DNA of 64,000 nucleotides, taken from the NCBI GenBank assembly GCA_024291935.2, contig CM044316.1, positions 5,758,501-5,822,500 of the forward strand. Direction: 5' to 3'. The stretch's first letter is position 1. Each line of letters begins with the position of its first letter. Positions 1 through 12,000 of the stretch are shown in pieces. The position numbers were made by a program, and so were the translations under genes. Source of the stretch: Okapia johnstoni (taxonomy: Eukaryota > Chordata > Mammalia > Artiodactyla > Giraffidae). Under the pieces are notes generated by a model, which was given only the letters and a program-made list of their open reading frames with translations, had not been told where the DNA came from and did no database searches.

Positions 1-28
1 CCAGCAGGCTGTCTCCTTCGGAGGAAAC
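1..28 (-). CDS. NWD1: NWD1 coding exon 14, 5' part only (residues 1113-1121)
   Basis: A CTGCACAG acceptor ends at 29, followed in phase 0 by VSSEGDSLL plus one base before the window ends. It continues the ISL strand at the end of exon 13. The rest of this exon and the remaining WD40 exons, stop codon and 3' UTR lie beyond the left edge. Confidence 0.8.
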
Positions 29-3000
29 CTGTGCAGAATCAAGGATGCCCATCAAGCATTTCCACCAGGTTAAGGGTTTAGGGTCAAGGGCTTGCGTGTG
101 ACGCAAGGCTCTGCCGCTCACCAGCTCTGTGATCCTAAGTAAATTCCTTCAGCCCCAGGCTGCCTCGGTTTCCTCATCTGTTAAGTGGGCAATGATCCCA
201 GGACTGCCTCACGGGGCTATCATGGGGTAAGAAGTGCATGGGATGGAGCCTTCTGTCTCATGATCAACCCTCCCATAGTGGTAGCTATTATTATTACTGC
301 TGATGTTACTGTTGTAACCAACTCAGGGCCCCGGCGACTATCACAGCACTCTAGTTTCCTGCCCCAAGAAGAGCTCAGAGATCATAAATAAGATCGAAAG
401 ATAGATTGCAGCTGGAAGAGGGCAGTACCATTCTCCCCATTCCCGAGTTGCAGAGACGAACTGATTTTGTTCAGTTCTTAGAGGAAGGTTTGGGTTTATT
501 TTTGGTTGTTTTTGCTTTTCTTTTTGTCTGAAGCAGGGGCAGGAGGAAGTTAATTTCTGCAATGGTTGTTGATGAAATACAATTTTTGTTTGAAGGCAGG
601 ACAAGAAAAAATTAAACGTAAAATTCTCTCTGTGCGTTAGTTTGGGCTTTCTCCCTCCCTAAGGGCAGTGTGTGTCTGCCTGACACAGTAGCCAGCTCTC
701 CTCAAAGATGGGAGTGCCTGCTCAACCACAAAGATCAATTTTTCTTTCTTCTTCTTTTTCTTTTTACAATTTATGCTTTAATTTTGAGGGAAATGGAGAC
801 AGTAAGATGAGTAATTCTTTTTTTTTTTTTTTTTTTGAGTAATTCTTTTCCATAGATATTTCACCGTGAAAGAGAGTCTTTTGAAGGTTCCCGTTGATTA
901 TCTGTCTTATATATGCTGCTGCTGCTGCTGCTAAGTCGCTTCAGTCGTGTCCGACTCTGTGCGACCCCATAGACGGCAGCCCACCAGGGTCCACCGTCCC
1001 TGGGATTCTCCAGGCAAGAATACTGGAGTGGGTTGCCATTTCCTTCTCCAATCTTATATATAATAGTGTATATATGTCAATCCCAATCTCCCATCAGTTT
1101 TATATTAGTTTCTAGTAACACACAGTGCAGCAAAGTGAATCAGCTATACATATACATATAGGGCTTCCCTGTGGCTCAGCGGTAAAGAATCTGCCTACAA
1201 TGAAGGAGCCGCAGGAGACACAGGTTCGATCCCTGGGCTGGGAAGATCCCCGGGAGGAGGGCATGGCAACCCACTCCAGTACTCTTGAAAGGAGAATCCC
1301 ATGGACAGAGGATCCTGGAGGGCTACAGTCCCAAGAGTTTCACAGAGTCGGACACGACTAAATCGACTCAGCACACACACACACATATATCCCTTCTTTT
1401 TTAGATGTCCTTCCGATTTCGGTCACCACAGAACATTGAGCAGAGTTCCCTGTGTTATACAGTGGGCTCCTGCCAGTGTCTATTTTATACATGTATGTGT
1501 GCTCAGTTGCCCAGTCATGTCCAACTCTTTGTAACCCTATGGACTGTGGCCCGCCAGGCTCCTCTGTCCATGGGATTTCCCAGGCAAGAATACTGGAGTG
1601 GGGTGCCATGTCCTTCTCTAGGGGATCTTCACAACCCAGGGATCAAACCCACATCTCCTGCGTCTCCTACGTTGGCAGACAGGTTCTATACTGCTAGCAC
1701 CACCTGGGAAGCCCCTCTAAAAGGGGAGTAGAACCTAAATAATATTTAACCTTAGAAAGAAGATGCTTCCTTTGAGCCTCTAGTGGAGGGGTCTGAATCA
1801 ATTTCATCTGTACTTCGAGTGGGCCTGGACTTGACTGCATTTTTAGTTTAAGTTGATTTTACCACTGTCTTCAAATGTTTTGAAAGTAGGATCAAGACTT
1901 TCTCCCTAGCAGGGCTAGGATCTGAACACTAGTGAGATTCTAGAGACCCCTAGTTCTTACAACCCAGTCACCATCCTTCTAAATAGCAGAATTGATCTCT
2001 CTTCAGCCTGACCACCAGCTTTTCGGGGGTGCTGGGGATTGTCGTCCAGTCATGCCAACAGTTTTCTGCCCCGATATACATGTTTCTAGGGATCTAGTTT
2101 GAGTTCTGCCAGAAAAAGACACTGAGGGTAGTATTTGAGTGCGACTAGTTTATTTGGGGGTTGATCCTAGGAAACACTGGTACAGAGTGGGGAATTGAGA
2201 CAAGGAAGGAAAGGCAGCTAATCAGGGTGGCTCAACAAGCAGTTACCAATGCAGGCAAATGTGCGTGAGTCCTGCTGGGAATGGCCTGAGAGGCAGAGTA
2301 GAGCCTGCATCAGAGTTGCCCCCATTGAGGGACCAAGAGCTGGGTGGGGTTCTACCCACCACCTCCATTTCAGCTTGGGTAGAGGCTGCTCCCAGGAGCG
2401 TCAACACAGAGACCAAGTGTGCAGGTGTGGGGAGAGAGGGGCAGGAAAGAAAAAAGACTCAACTAGGTGCGGGGTCACAGATGTGCAACTGTAATATAAG
2501 CGCCTGACATCAAGCTTTTTGGTTGCTGAGGCATCCATTTCCAAAGACATCCGTCTTGAATAAACAAGTTGGCAGCTGCTAGCAAAACCACTAGCTAAGG
2601 AACCAGGCTGCCCACCCATGAAGGGTCTTCTTTCAGAAAACTCTGGTAACCTAGATAACTGACCACTTAGGTGACACTGCCTTCCCCTTCCTACATCCTA
2701 ATTCCTTCCGTATGTTTTAAATTTTCCAATAAAGATTGGATCCACAAAAGGCTTGGCACCCCACCCTCAAAATTGTGTGGCCCTCAGGCATGCTATCTAC
2801 CTTCCTCAAAGTTCTCTGATGGTTTTTAGCTGAAGTGCATCCCATGATCATAAAAAAAAAAGAGCCACAAGAGCTGACCCAGTCATAAATAGGGGCTCCG
2901 TGGGAGAAATGTGTTAGAGCCCTCTATGAGTGATGTGTGCCCAGGCAAGCACCATAGGCATTCCTAACCGAGGGCATTACCATCAGTAGCCTGGGGACCG

Positions 3001-6000
3001 ACAGAATAGCCTTCTGAATTGAGGGGATTGGAATGGGGCATCAAAGATGAGTTACATAGGGAGAAATCTGAACTTAACTAGCACCATATTTTCAGTTTAC
3101 TCCAGTGTTAGCCTCGTGCCCCCACCCTACCCAGGCCAATTGGAAGCCTGAAGCGGTGCCCATCTGTTCATCCCTTTTAGTGCCCTGGATGTAGTTTCCA
3201 TGTTTGCCCCCATTTTACAGATGAGGAAACTGAAGCTCAAAGAAGGGCTGAGTAGCCCAAGAATACAACTAGGTAAAGGTAGAACTGGGATTTTCTTTTT
3301 TTGCTTTTTTTGGTTTGTCTTTGTTTACTTAGTGAAGTGTAGTTGATTTACAACATTGTGTTAATTTCTGGTATATGACAAAGTGATTCAATATATATAT
3401 TCTTTTCCATTGTAGTTTATTACAGTTCATTGAATATAATTCCCTATGCTATACAGTAGGACCTTGTTGTTTATCTATTTTATATATAGTAGCTCTTATC
3501 TGTTAATTTCAAACTCTTAATTTATCCCTACTCCCATCCTCTTTCCCCTTCGGTAACCGTAAGTTTGTTCTGTCTGTGAGTTTGTTTCTGTTTTTTAAAT
3601 CAGTTCATTTGTATCATATTTTAGATTCCACATATAAGTGATATCATTTGGTATTTGTCTTTCTCTTTTTGGCTCACTTCACTTAGTGAGATACTCTCTA
3701 GGTCCATCCATGTTGCTGCAAATGGCATCATTCCATTCTTTTTTATGGCTGAATAGTATTTCATTATGTACATCTTCTTTATCCATTCGTCTGTCTGAAG
3801 GACATTTAGGTTGCTTCCATGTCTTGACTATTGTAAATACTGCTGCAATGAATATTGGGGTTCATGTATCTTTTTGAATTGGAGTTTTCTCTGGGTTTAT
3901 GCCCAGGAATGGGATTTCTGGATCATATGGCAACTCTAGTTTTAGTTTTTTAAGGAACCTCCACACTGTTTTCCATAGTGGCTGCACCAATTTACATTTA
4001 GGACCGGGATTTTCAAACTCAGTGGGTCTGACCCTAAAGTTCATGCTCCCTGCTAGGCTGCAGGATATTAATGAAAACAATCAGTGATTGAAGGAGTAAT
4101 GGGAAGCAACCAAGAGATCTGATGAAAGGATTGGGGTTATACTCCTTCATGTTTGGTGCCTTGGTTGTTCACGGAGGCTATGAGGCATGAGGTCCAGAAA
4201 TCTGGAGTTTGGGGTGATTCTTTTTTTAAACATTTTATTTTGCATTGGAGTATAGCCAATATACTATACTGAGGCTGAAGTTGAAGCTTCAGTATTTTTG
4301 GTCACCTGATATGAACAGCTGACCCACTGGAAAAGTCCCTGATGCTGGAAAAGACTGAGGGGAGAAGAAGGCATCAGAGGATGAGATGGCGGTACAGCAT
4401 CGCAATGCAATGGACATGAACTTGGGCAAACTTCAGGAGATGGTAAGGGACAGGGAGGCCTGGTGTGCTGCAGTCAGTGGGGGTAGCAAAGAGTCAGATA
4501 CAACTGGTCAACTGAACGACAACAACATAGCCAATGAACAATGTTGTGATAAATTCAGGTGGACAGCAAAGGGGCTCAGCCATTCTCCCTGAAACCTCCC
4601 TCCCATCCAGGCTGCTATACAATATTGAGTGGAGTTCCCTGTGGTATAAAGTAGGTCCTTGTTGGTTATGGGGTGATTCTTCAGTGGCCATATTTCTCCC
4701 TTTCGGAAACTCTCACCTCCTCAATAGGACACGCAAAACCCTCTGTGATCTATTTCCACTCCACTTCTCTTTTTCCTATGTTACCAAGCGTGTTCCTACC
4801 ACCTCACCGTGCAATCCCCGATTCCCTCCATCTTTGCTTATTCATCTTAGTAATCCTTTCTTCTAAGGCTGCCTTCCTGGAGAGGAACCTTCCAAGACTG
4901 CCTCTATCAGAAGCATTTGTTCCTTTACCCAAGCAAGAACATGCTATTTCTACCTCTACTGAAAACAGACTCTGTTCCTCTTAGTATTATTGTAAGTCAT
5001 TGGAGAGCCTGGCTCCCTCCCTAGACTGGGTTCCTCCCTAGACTGAGGGTGTGGTTAGACTCTAGTGCATGGCGTGGTGCCCTTGTTCCTCTACCTGCAA
5101 CTCTGATATAACTCAATCTTGGTGCCCCGTCCATATCCCCTCTATGTACTCCTCTATTCCTGAAGGGTGCTCACTGCACTCCTGCAACTCTGCGCTGGGA
5201 GGTTGTTCTTTCTGACCTCATTCCCTCATACACTTGGTCCCTGTGTTAATGCTCCTGGGAGCAGCCCTTACCTAACCATTGATGGAGCTGGTAGATAGAA
5301 ACCCAAGTCCTATCTGCTCACTGGGGACAGTTCTGATACATGTTCTATACTTTCTCCCAGAGCATCCACAGAAAGACTGAGCATCAACAATTGCACATTG
5401 GTCAGCCCCCGGGAGACACCAAGAGATGTTTTCTGGACTGTGCTGAATTGCAAACCCCTAGAATGGAGAAGCCAAGTGTCATTCATTAAAAGATCAAAAG
5501 TGATGAAATAATGCCATCTGCAGCACATGGATGGGCCTATATGACATCCCTTATATGTGGAATCTAAAAAGAAATGATGCAAATGAACTTATTTACAAAA
5601 CAGAAACAGACTCACAGATTTAGGAAAGGAATTTATGATTGTGGGGAGGATGTAGGGAAGTGATAGTTAGGGAATTTGAGACTGACATGTACATACTGCT
5701 ATATTTAAATGGATAACCAACAAGGACCTACTGTATAGCCCAGGGAACTCTGCTCAATGTTATGTAGCAGCCTGGATGGGAGGGGATTTGGAGGAGAATG
5801 GATACACACATATGTATGACTGAGTCCCTTTGTTGTCCACCTGAAACTATCACAACATTGTTAATCAGGTATACTCTTAATATGAAACAAAAGGTTAAAA
5901 AAGAAGATCAAAGGTGAGATGGTTTCTCCCAACTTCTGGGACATCTGATCACTTTGGAGCTAAATTAAGGTTAACTCAGTCAACATTAGTTGCTTACCAA

Positions 6001-9000
6001 AGAGATGCAGCCTGTGCTGGACCCGGTAACCATCCTCCCTTGTTTCTGGACTGAGACCCCACAGGCAAGTGTGTCTTCTTTGATGCTGGACAAATGTTGC
6101 TTCCTGTGCAGTGTTCCCGTGCCTGAGCTCCACAGACTGATCATGCCACCCTGGGACACAGTCAGCAGTGTGGCCTGGGAAGCCAGCACTGCCATGCATA
6201 CCCAGGGGTCAGAGGCATCCCCCAGGATATGGAAAATCAGCTCTGCAGTTTCCAGATTCCAAGCACTGATCTAACAGAATGATGAAAAGACAGGGCCATG
6301 TCAGAGGGAGACCTAGTCTGCAAGTTTGCCAGAGTCAAATGCAAGACCTGTTCTTTTTTCTTTTTGGTCATTGCAGTTAAAATCTTTTTATCTTTACACA
6401 AATTTTAATAGTTCCTTTCCATTTATTTGTTTTTGTTCAGTCACTCAGACGTGTCCGACTCTTTGCAACCCCACGGACTGCAGCACGCCAGGCTTCCCTG
6501 TCCTTCACAATCTCCTGGAGTTTGCTCAAACTCATGTCCATTGAATTGGTGATGCCATCCATTTATAGTTATTACAAAATATTGACTATATTAAAACCTG
6601 CTCCCTTTTAGAGTTTATGCATTTTATTGTCAACACTCCATCGGTTTAAACAAAAAGGAGGGAAGGACTTCCCTGGTGGTACAGTGGATAAGAATCCACC
6701 TGCCGATGCAGGGAACATGGGTTCTATCCCACTAAGCCCGTGTGCCACAACTACTGAGCCCATATGTTGAAATAACTAAAGCCCGTGCACCTAGAGCCTG
6801 TGCTCTGCAACAAGAGAAGCCACTGCAATGAGAAGCCCATGCACCGCAACAAAGAGTAGCCCGTGCTCACCACAGCCAGAGAAGGCCTGAGCACAGCAGT
6901 GAAGACCCAGTGTAACCAAAACTAAGTACATAAACTTAAAAAGAAGTAACCGGCAAAGTTTTTTTAATTTAGTTAAAAAGGAAAAAGGAGTGGGGAAGTG
7001 GAAGGGATCCTGGAATGGATTCTGGAACGGCAAAACAACATGCGTGGAAAAACTGATAAACTCCAAGTGAAGTGTGGAGTTGAACTGATGGTAACTGTCA
7101 GTATTAACGTTTAGTTTTGATAAATGTAAGATGTTACTTGTTATGTAAGATGTTGGCATTGGATAAAGCTGGAACAAGGCCATACAGGAACCCTCTCTAC
7201 TATCTCTGTAGTTTTTCCACAAAACCTGGGAGTTCCCTGGTGGCCCAGCAGTTAAGAATCCACCTTTCAATGCAGGGAACACAGGTTCGATCCCTGATCA
7301 GGGAACTAAGATCCCACATGCCATAGGGCAACAAAGCCTATATATCTCAATTAGAGAGCCCACACACTCTGGAACCCAGGCACCACAGCTAAAGAGAGGC
7401 CCACAAGCCACAACAAAAGACCCTGCAAGCTGCAACTAACACCCAACACAACCAAAAATAAATAAATATATATTTTTTAGGAAAAAAAGGGTATTACTTC
7501 TCAAATACATGTTTTTAAAAATAAATAAATAAAATTTCTCTGAAATACAGTTTTAAAAAATAGAAAAACAGCCATGCCATATGCATAGATGTTCATTCCA
7601 AGTAATTACTGATTAATAATTAGAGAAGTTTCATCCTTAACCTTACCCCAAAAATATCTTTTCATCAAAAGCAATCATTTAAATAATTCTACTAATTCTA
7701 CTTGTGGGATTTACACTAAAGGACTAAGAAAAGATACACAGAAAGATATATACATATGTATACATGTATAAAAGGAAAGTTACCTCAGCTATCTGAACAT
7801 GCAAAGAACTGGGAAGCAACCTATGTGTCCAGTGTTAAGGGATTAGTTAAATAAACTACAGCAGAGCCATGCAATGGGATCTTTTGAAATCACTAAACAT
7901 GCTGATTTTGAAGAATTTTTAAGGTTGTGGGCAAAGATCACTTTATAAAACTGTATATACGGTTTTATCCCCATTTTGTTTCATACACACATGCGCATAT
8001 ATACACACATGCACACCGCAAAAAGCAAAATTATGATGATGGTTAGGTTTGCAGTTATTTATTATATATTATTTCTTTACTGTATTTTCCCAACTTTTGC
8101 TGATAACATAGCTGATTTCTACAATCAGTTTTGAAAACAACCCACACCTCTGTAATAGTTAAGCCTACACTGTCCAATAAAAATACAATGTAAGCCACAC
8201 ATGATTTTAAATTTTTTATAAGCCACATTTAAAAAGGTAGAAAGAAACAAGAGATATCAATTTCAATGATACACTTTTTTAACCCAATATATTCAAATGT
8301 TGTCATTTCAACATATAATCAATCCAAAATTATTATTGAAATATTTTACATTATATTTTATGATACTGAGTCTTTGAAATCCAATGTGTGTTTTATGCTT
8401 ACTGCGCCTGTATGCTCAGACGCTCAGTCACGTCTGCCTCTGCAACCCCAGGGACTGTAGCCCGCCAGGCTTCTCTGTCCATGGCATTCTCTCAGCAAGA
8501 ATACTGGAATGGGGTGTCAATTCCTCCTCCAGGGTATCTTTCTGATGTAGGGATTAAACCTCCATCTCCTACCCACCTTGCATTGGCAGGGGGATTCTTT
8601 ACCACTAGCGTCACCTGGGGAGCCCTTTGTATACAGTTCAGTTCAGTCCCTCAGTCGTGTCCGACTCTTTGTGACCCCATGAACCGCAGCACTCCAGGCC
8701 TCCCTGTCCATCACCAACTCCCAGAGTTTACTCAAACTCATGTCCACTGAGTCGGTGATGCCGTCCAACCATCTCATCCTCTGTTGTCCCCTTCTCCTCC
8801 TGCGCTCAATCTTTCCCAGCATCAGGGTCTTTTCCAAGGAGTCAGTTCTTAGCATCAGGTGGCCAAAGTATTGGAGTTTCAGCTTCAGCATCAGTCCTTC
8901 CAATGAATATTCAGGACTGATCTCCTTGAGGATGGACTGGTTGGATCTACTTGCAGTCCAAGGGACTCTCAAGAGTCTTCTCCAACACCACAGTTCAAAA

Positions 9001-12000
9001 GCATCAATTCTTTGGCACTCAGCTTCTTTATAAGCCAACTCTCACATCCATACATGACCACTGGAAAAACCATAGCCTTGACTAGATGGACCTTTGTTGG
9101 CAAAGTAATGTCTCTGCTTTTTAATATGCTGTTTAGGTTGGTCATAACTTTTCTTCCAAGGAGCAAGCATCTTTTAATTTCATGGCTGCAATCACCATCT
9201 GCAGTGATTTTGGAGCCCAAAAAAATAAAGTCTGACACTGTTTCCACTGTTTCCCCATCTATCTGCCATGAAGTGATGGGACCAGATGCCATGATCTTAG
9301 TTTTCTGAATGTTGAGTTTTAAGCCAACATTTTCACTCTCCTCTTTCACTTTCCTCAAGAGGCTCTTTAGTTCTTCTGCGCTTTCTGCCATAAGGGTAGT
9401 GTCATCTGCATACCTGAGGTTATTGATATTTCTCCTGGCAATCTTGATTCCAGCTTGTGCTTCATCCAGTCCAGCGTTTCTCATGATGTACTCTGCATAT
9501 AAGTTAAATAAGCAAGGTGACAATGTACAGCCTTGACATACTCCTTTCCCAATTTGGAACCAGTCTGTGGTTCCATGTCCAATTCTAACTGTTGCTTCCT
9601 GACCTGCATACAGATTTCTCAAGAGGCAGGTCAGGTGGTCTGGTATTCCCATTTCTTTAAGAATTTTCCAGTTTGTTGTGGTCCACACAGTCAAAGGCTT
9701 TGGCATAGTCAATAAAGCAGAAATAGACATTTTTCTGGAGTTGTCTTGCTTTTTCGATGATCCAGTGGATATTGGCAATTTGATCACTGGTTCCTCTGCC
9801 TTTTCTAAATCCACCTTGAACATCTGGAAGTTCACGGTTCACGTATTGCTGAAGCCTGGCTTGGAGAATTTTAAACATTACTTTACTAGCGTGTGAGATG
9901 AGTGCAATTGTGCGGTAGTTTGAGCATTATTTGGCATTGCCTTTCTTTGGGATTGGAATGAAAACTGACCTTTTCCAGTCCTGTGGCCACTGCTGAGTTT
10001 TCCAAATTTGCTGGCATATTGAGTGCATCATCTTTTAGGATTTGAAATAGCTCCACTGGAATTCCATCACCTCCACTAGCATTGTTCGTAGTAATGCTTC
10101 CTAAGGCCCACTTGACTTCACATTCCAGGATGTCTGGCTTGAGGTTGGTGATTACACCATCGTGATTATCTGGGTTGTGAAGATCTTTTTTGTATAGTTC
10201 TTCTGTGTATTCTTGCCACCTCTTCTTAATATCTTTTGTTTCTGTTAGGTCCATACCATTTCTGTCCTTTATTGTGCCCATCTTTGCATGAAATATTCCC
10301 TTGGTATCTCTAATTTGGACTCTAAGTGGACTGCCGCAGCTGGGTGCAGCAGACCTGGGTATGGCATAAGCCCTCCTGGAGGAGGTTGCCGTTAACCATA
10401 GAGCCACCAGAACTTACACAGGACTGGGAAATGAACTCTTGGCTGGCACAAACAGAACCTTGTGCACCAGGCCCGAGGAGAAAGGAGCAACGACCCCACA
10501 AGAAACTGACCCAGACTTGCCCGTAAGCGTCCAGGAGTCTCCAGTAGAGGCGTGGGTTGGCGGTGGCCTGCTGCAGGGTTGGGGGCACTGAGTGTAGCAG
10601 TGCATGCATGGGATCTTTTGAAGGAGGTCACCATTATCTTCATTACCTCCACCATAGTTTGGCCTCAGGTAAATAACAGGGAGGGAACACAACCCCACCC
10701 ATCAACAGAAAATTGGATTAAAGATTTACTGAACATGGCCCTGCCCATCAGAACAAGACCCAATTTCCCCCTCAATCAGTCTCTCCCATCAGGAAGCTTC
10801 CATAAGCCTCTACCCTTCTCCATCAGAGGGCAGACAGACTGAAAACCACAATCACAGGAAACTAACCAATCTGATCACATGGACCACAGCCTTGTCTAAC
10901 TCAATGAAACTATGAGCCATGCCGTGTAGGGCCACTCGAGATGGATGGGTCATGGTGGAGAGTTCTGACAAAACGTGGTCCACTGGAGAAGGGAATGGCA
11001 AACCACTTCAGTATTCTTGCCTTGAGAACCCCATGAACAGTATGAAAAGGCAAAAAGATAGGACACTGAAAGATGAACTCCCCAGGTCGGTAGGTGCCTA
11101 ATATCCTACTGGAAGTCAGTGGAGAAATAACTCCAGAAGGAATGCAAAGACGGAGCCAAAGCAAAAACAACACACTGCTCTGGATGGGACTGGTGATGGA
11201 AGTAAAGTCCAATGCTGTAAAGAGCAATATTGTATAGGAACGTGGACCGTTACGTCCGTGAATCAAGGCAAATTTGAAGTGGTCAAACAGGAGACGGCAA
11301 GAGTGAACATCAACATTTTAGGAATCAGTGAAGCAAAATGGAATGGAATGAGTGAATTTAACTCAGATGACCATTACATCTACTACTGTGGGCAAGAATC
11401 CCTTAGAAGAAAATGGAGTGATCCTCATAGTCAACAAGAGTCCGAAATGCAGTACTTGAATGCAATCTCAAAAATGACAGAATGATCTCTGTTTGTTTAC
11501 AAGGCAAACCATTCAACATCACAGTAATCCAAGTCTATGCCCCAACCAGTAATGATGAAGAAGCTGAAGTTGAATGGTTCTTTGAAGACCTACAAGACCT
11601 TCTAGAACTAACAGCCCCAAAAAGATGTCCTTTTCATTATAGGGGACTGGAATGCAAAAGTAGGAAGTCAAGAAACACCTGGCATAACAGGCAAATTTGG
11701 CCTTGGAGTACAGAATGAAGCAGGGCAAAGGCTAATAGAGTTTTGCCAAGAGAATGCACTGGTCATAGCAAACACCCTCTTTCAACAACACAAGAGAAGA
11801 CTCTACACATGGACATCGCCAGATGGTCAATACTGAAATCAGATTTATTATATTCTTTGCAGCCAAAGATGGAGAAGCTCTATACAGTCATCAAAAACAA
11901 GACCGGGAGCTGACTGTGGCATAGACCACAAATCCTTATTGCCAAATTCAGACTTAAATTGAAGAAAGTAGGGAAAACCACCAGACCATTCAGGTATGAC

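Noticed and set aside
1161..1371. tRNA-like promoter boxes (GGTTCGATCCC)
   Set aside because: They belong to tRNA-derived SINE heads (repeated throughout the window); no cloverleaf tRNA gene is present.
8969..9835. 288-codon frame with reverse-transcriptase motif as a host gene
   Set aside because: It is the BovB LINE RT, disrupted by stops and the inversion; not a retron or host gene.
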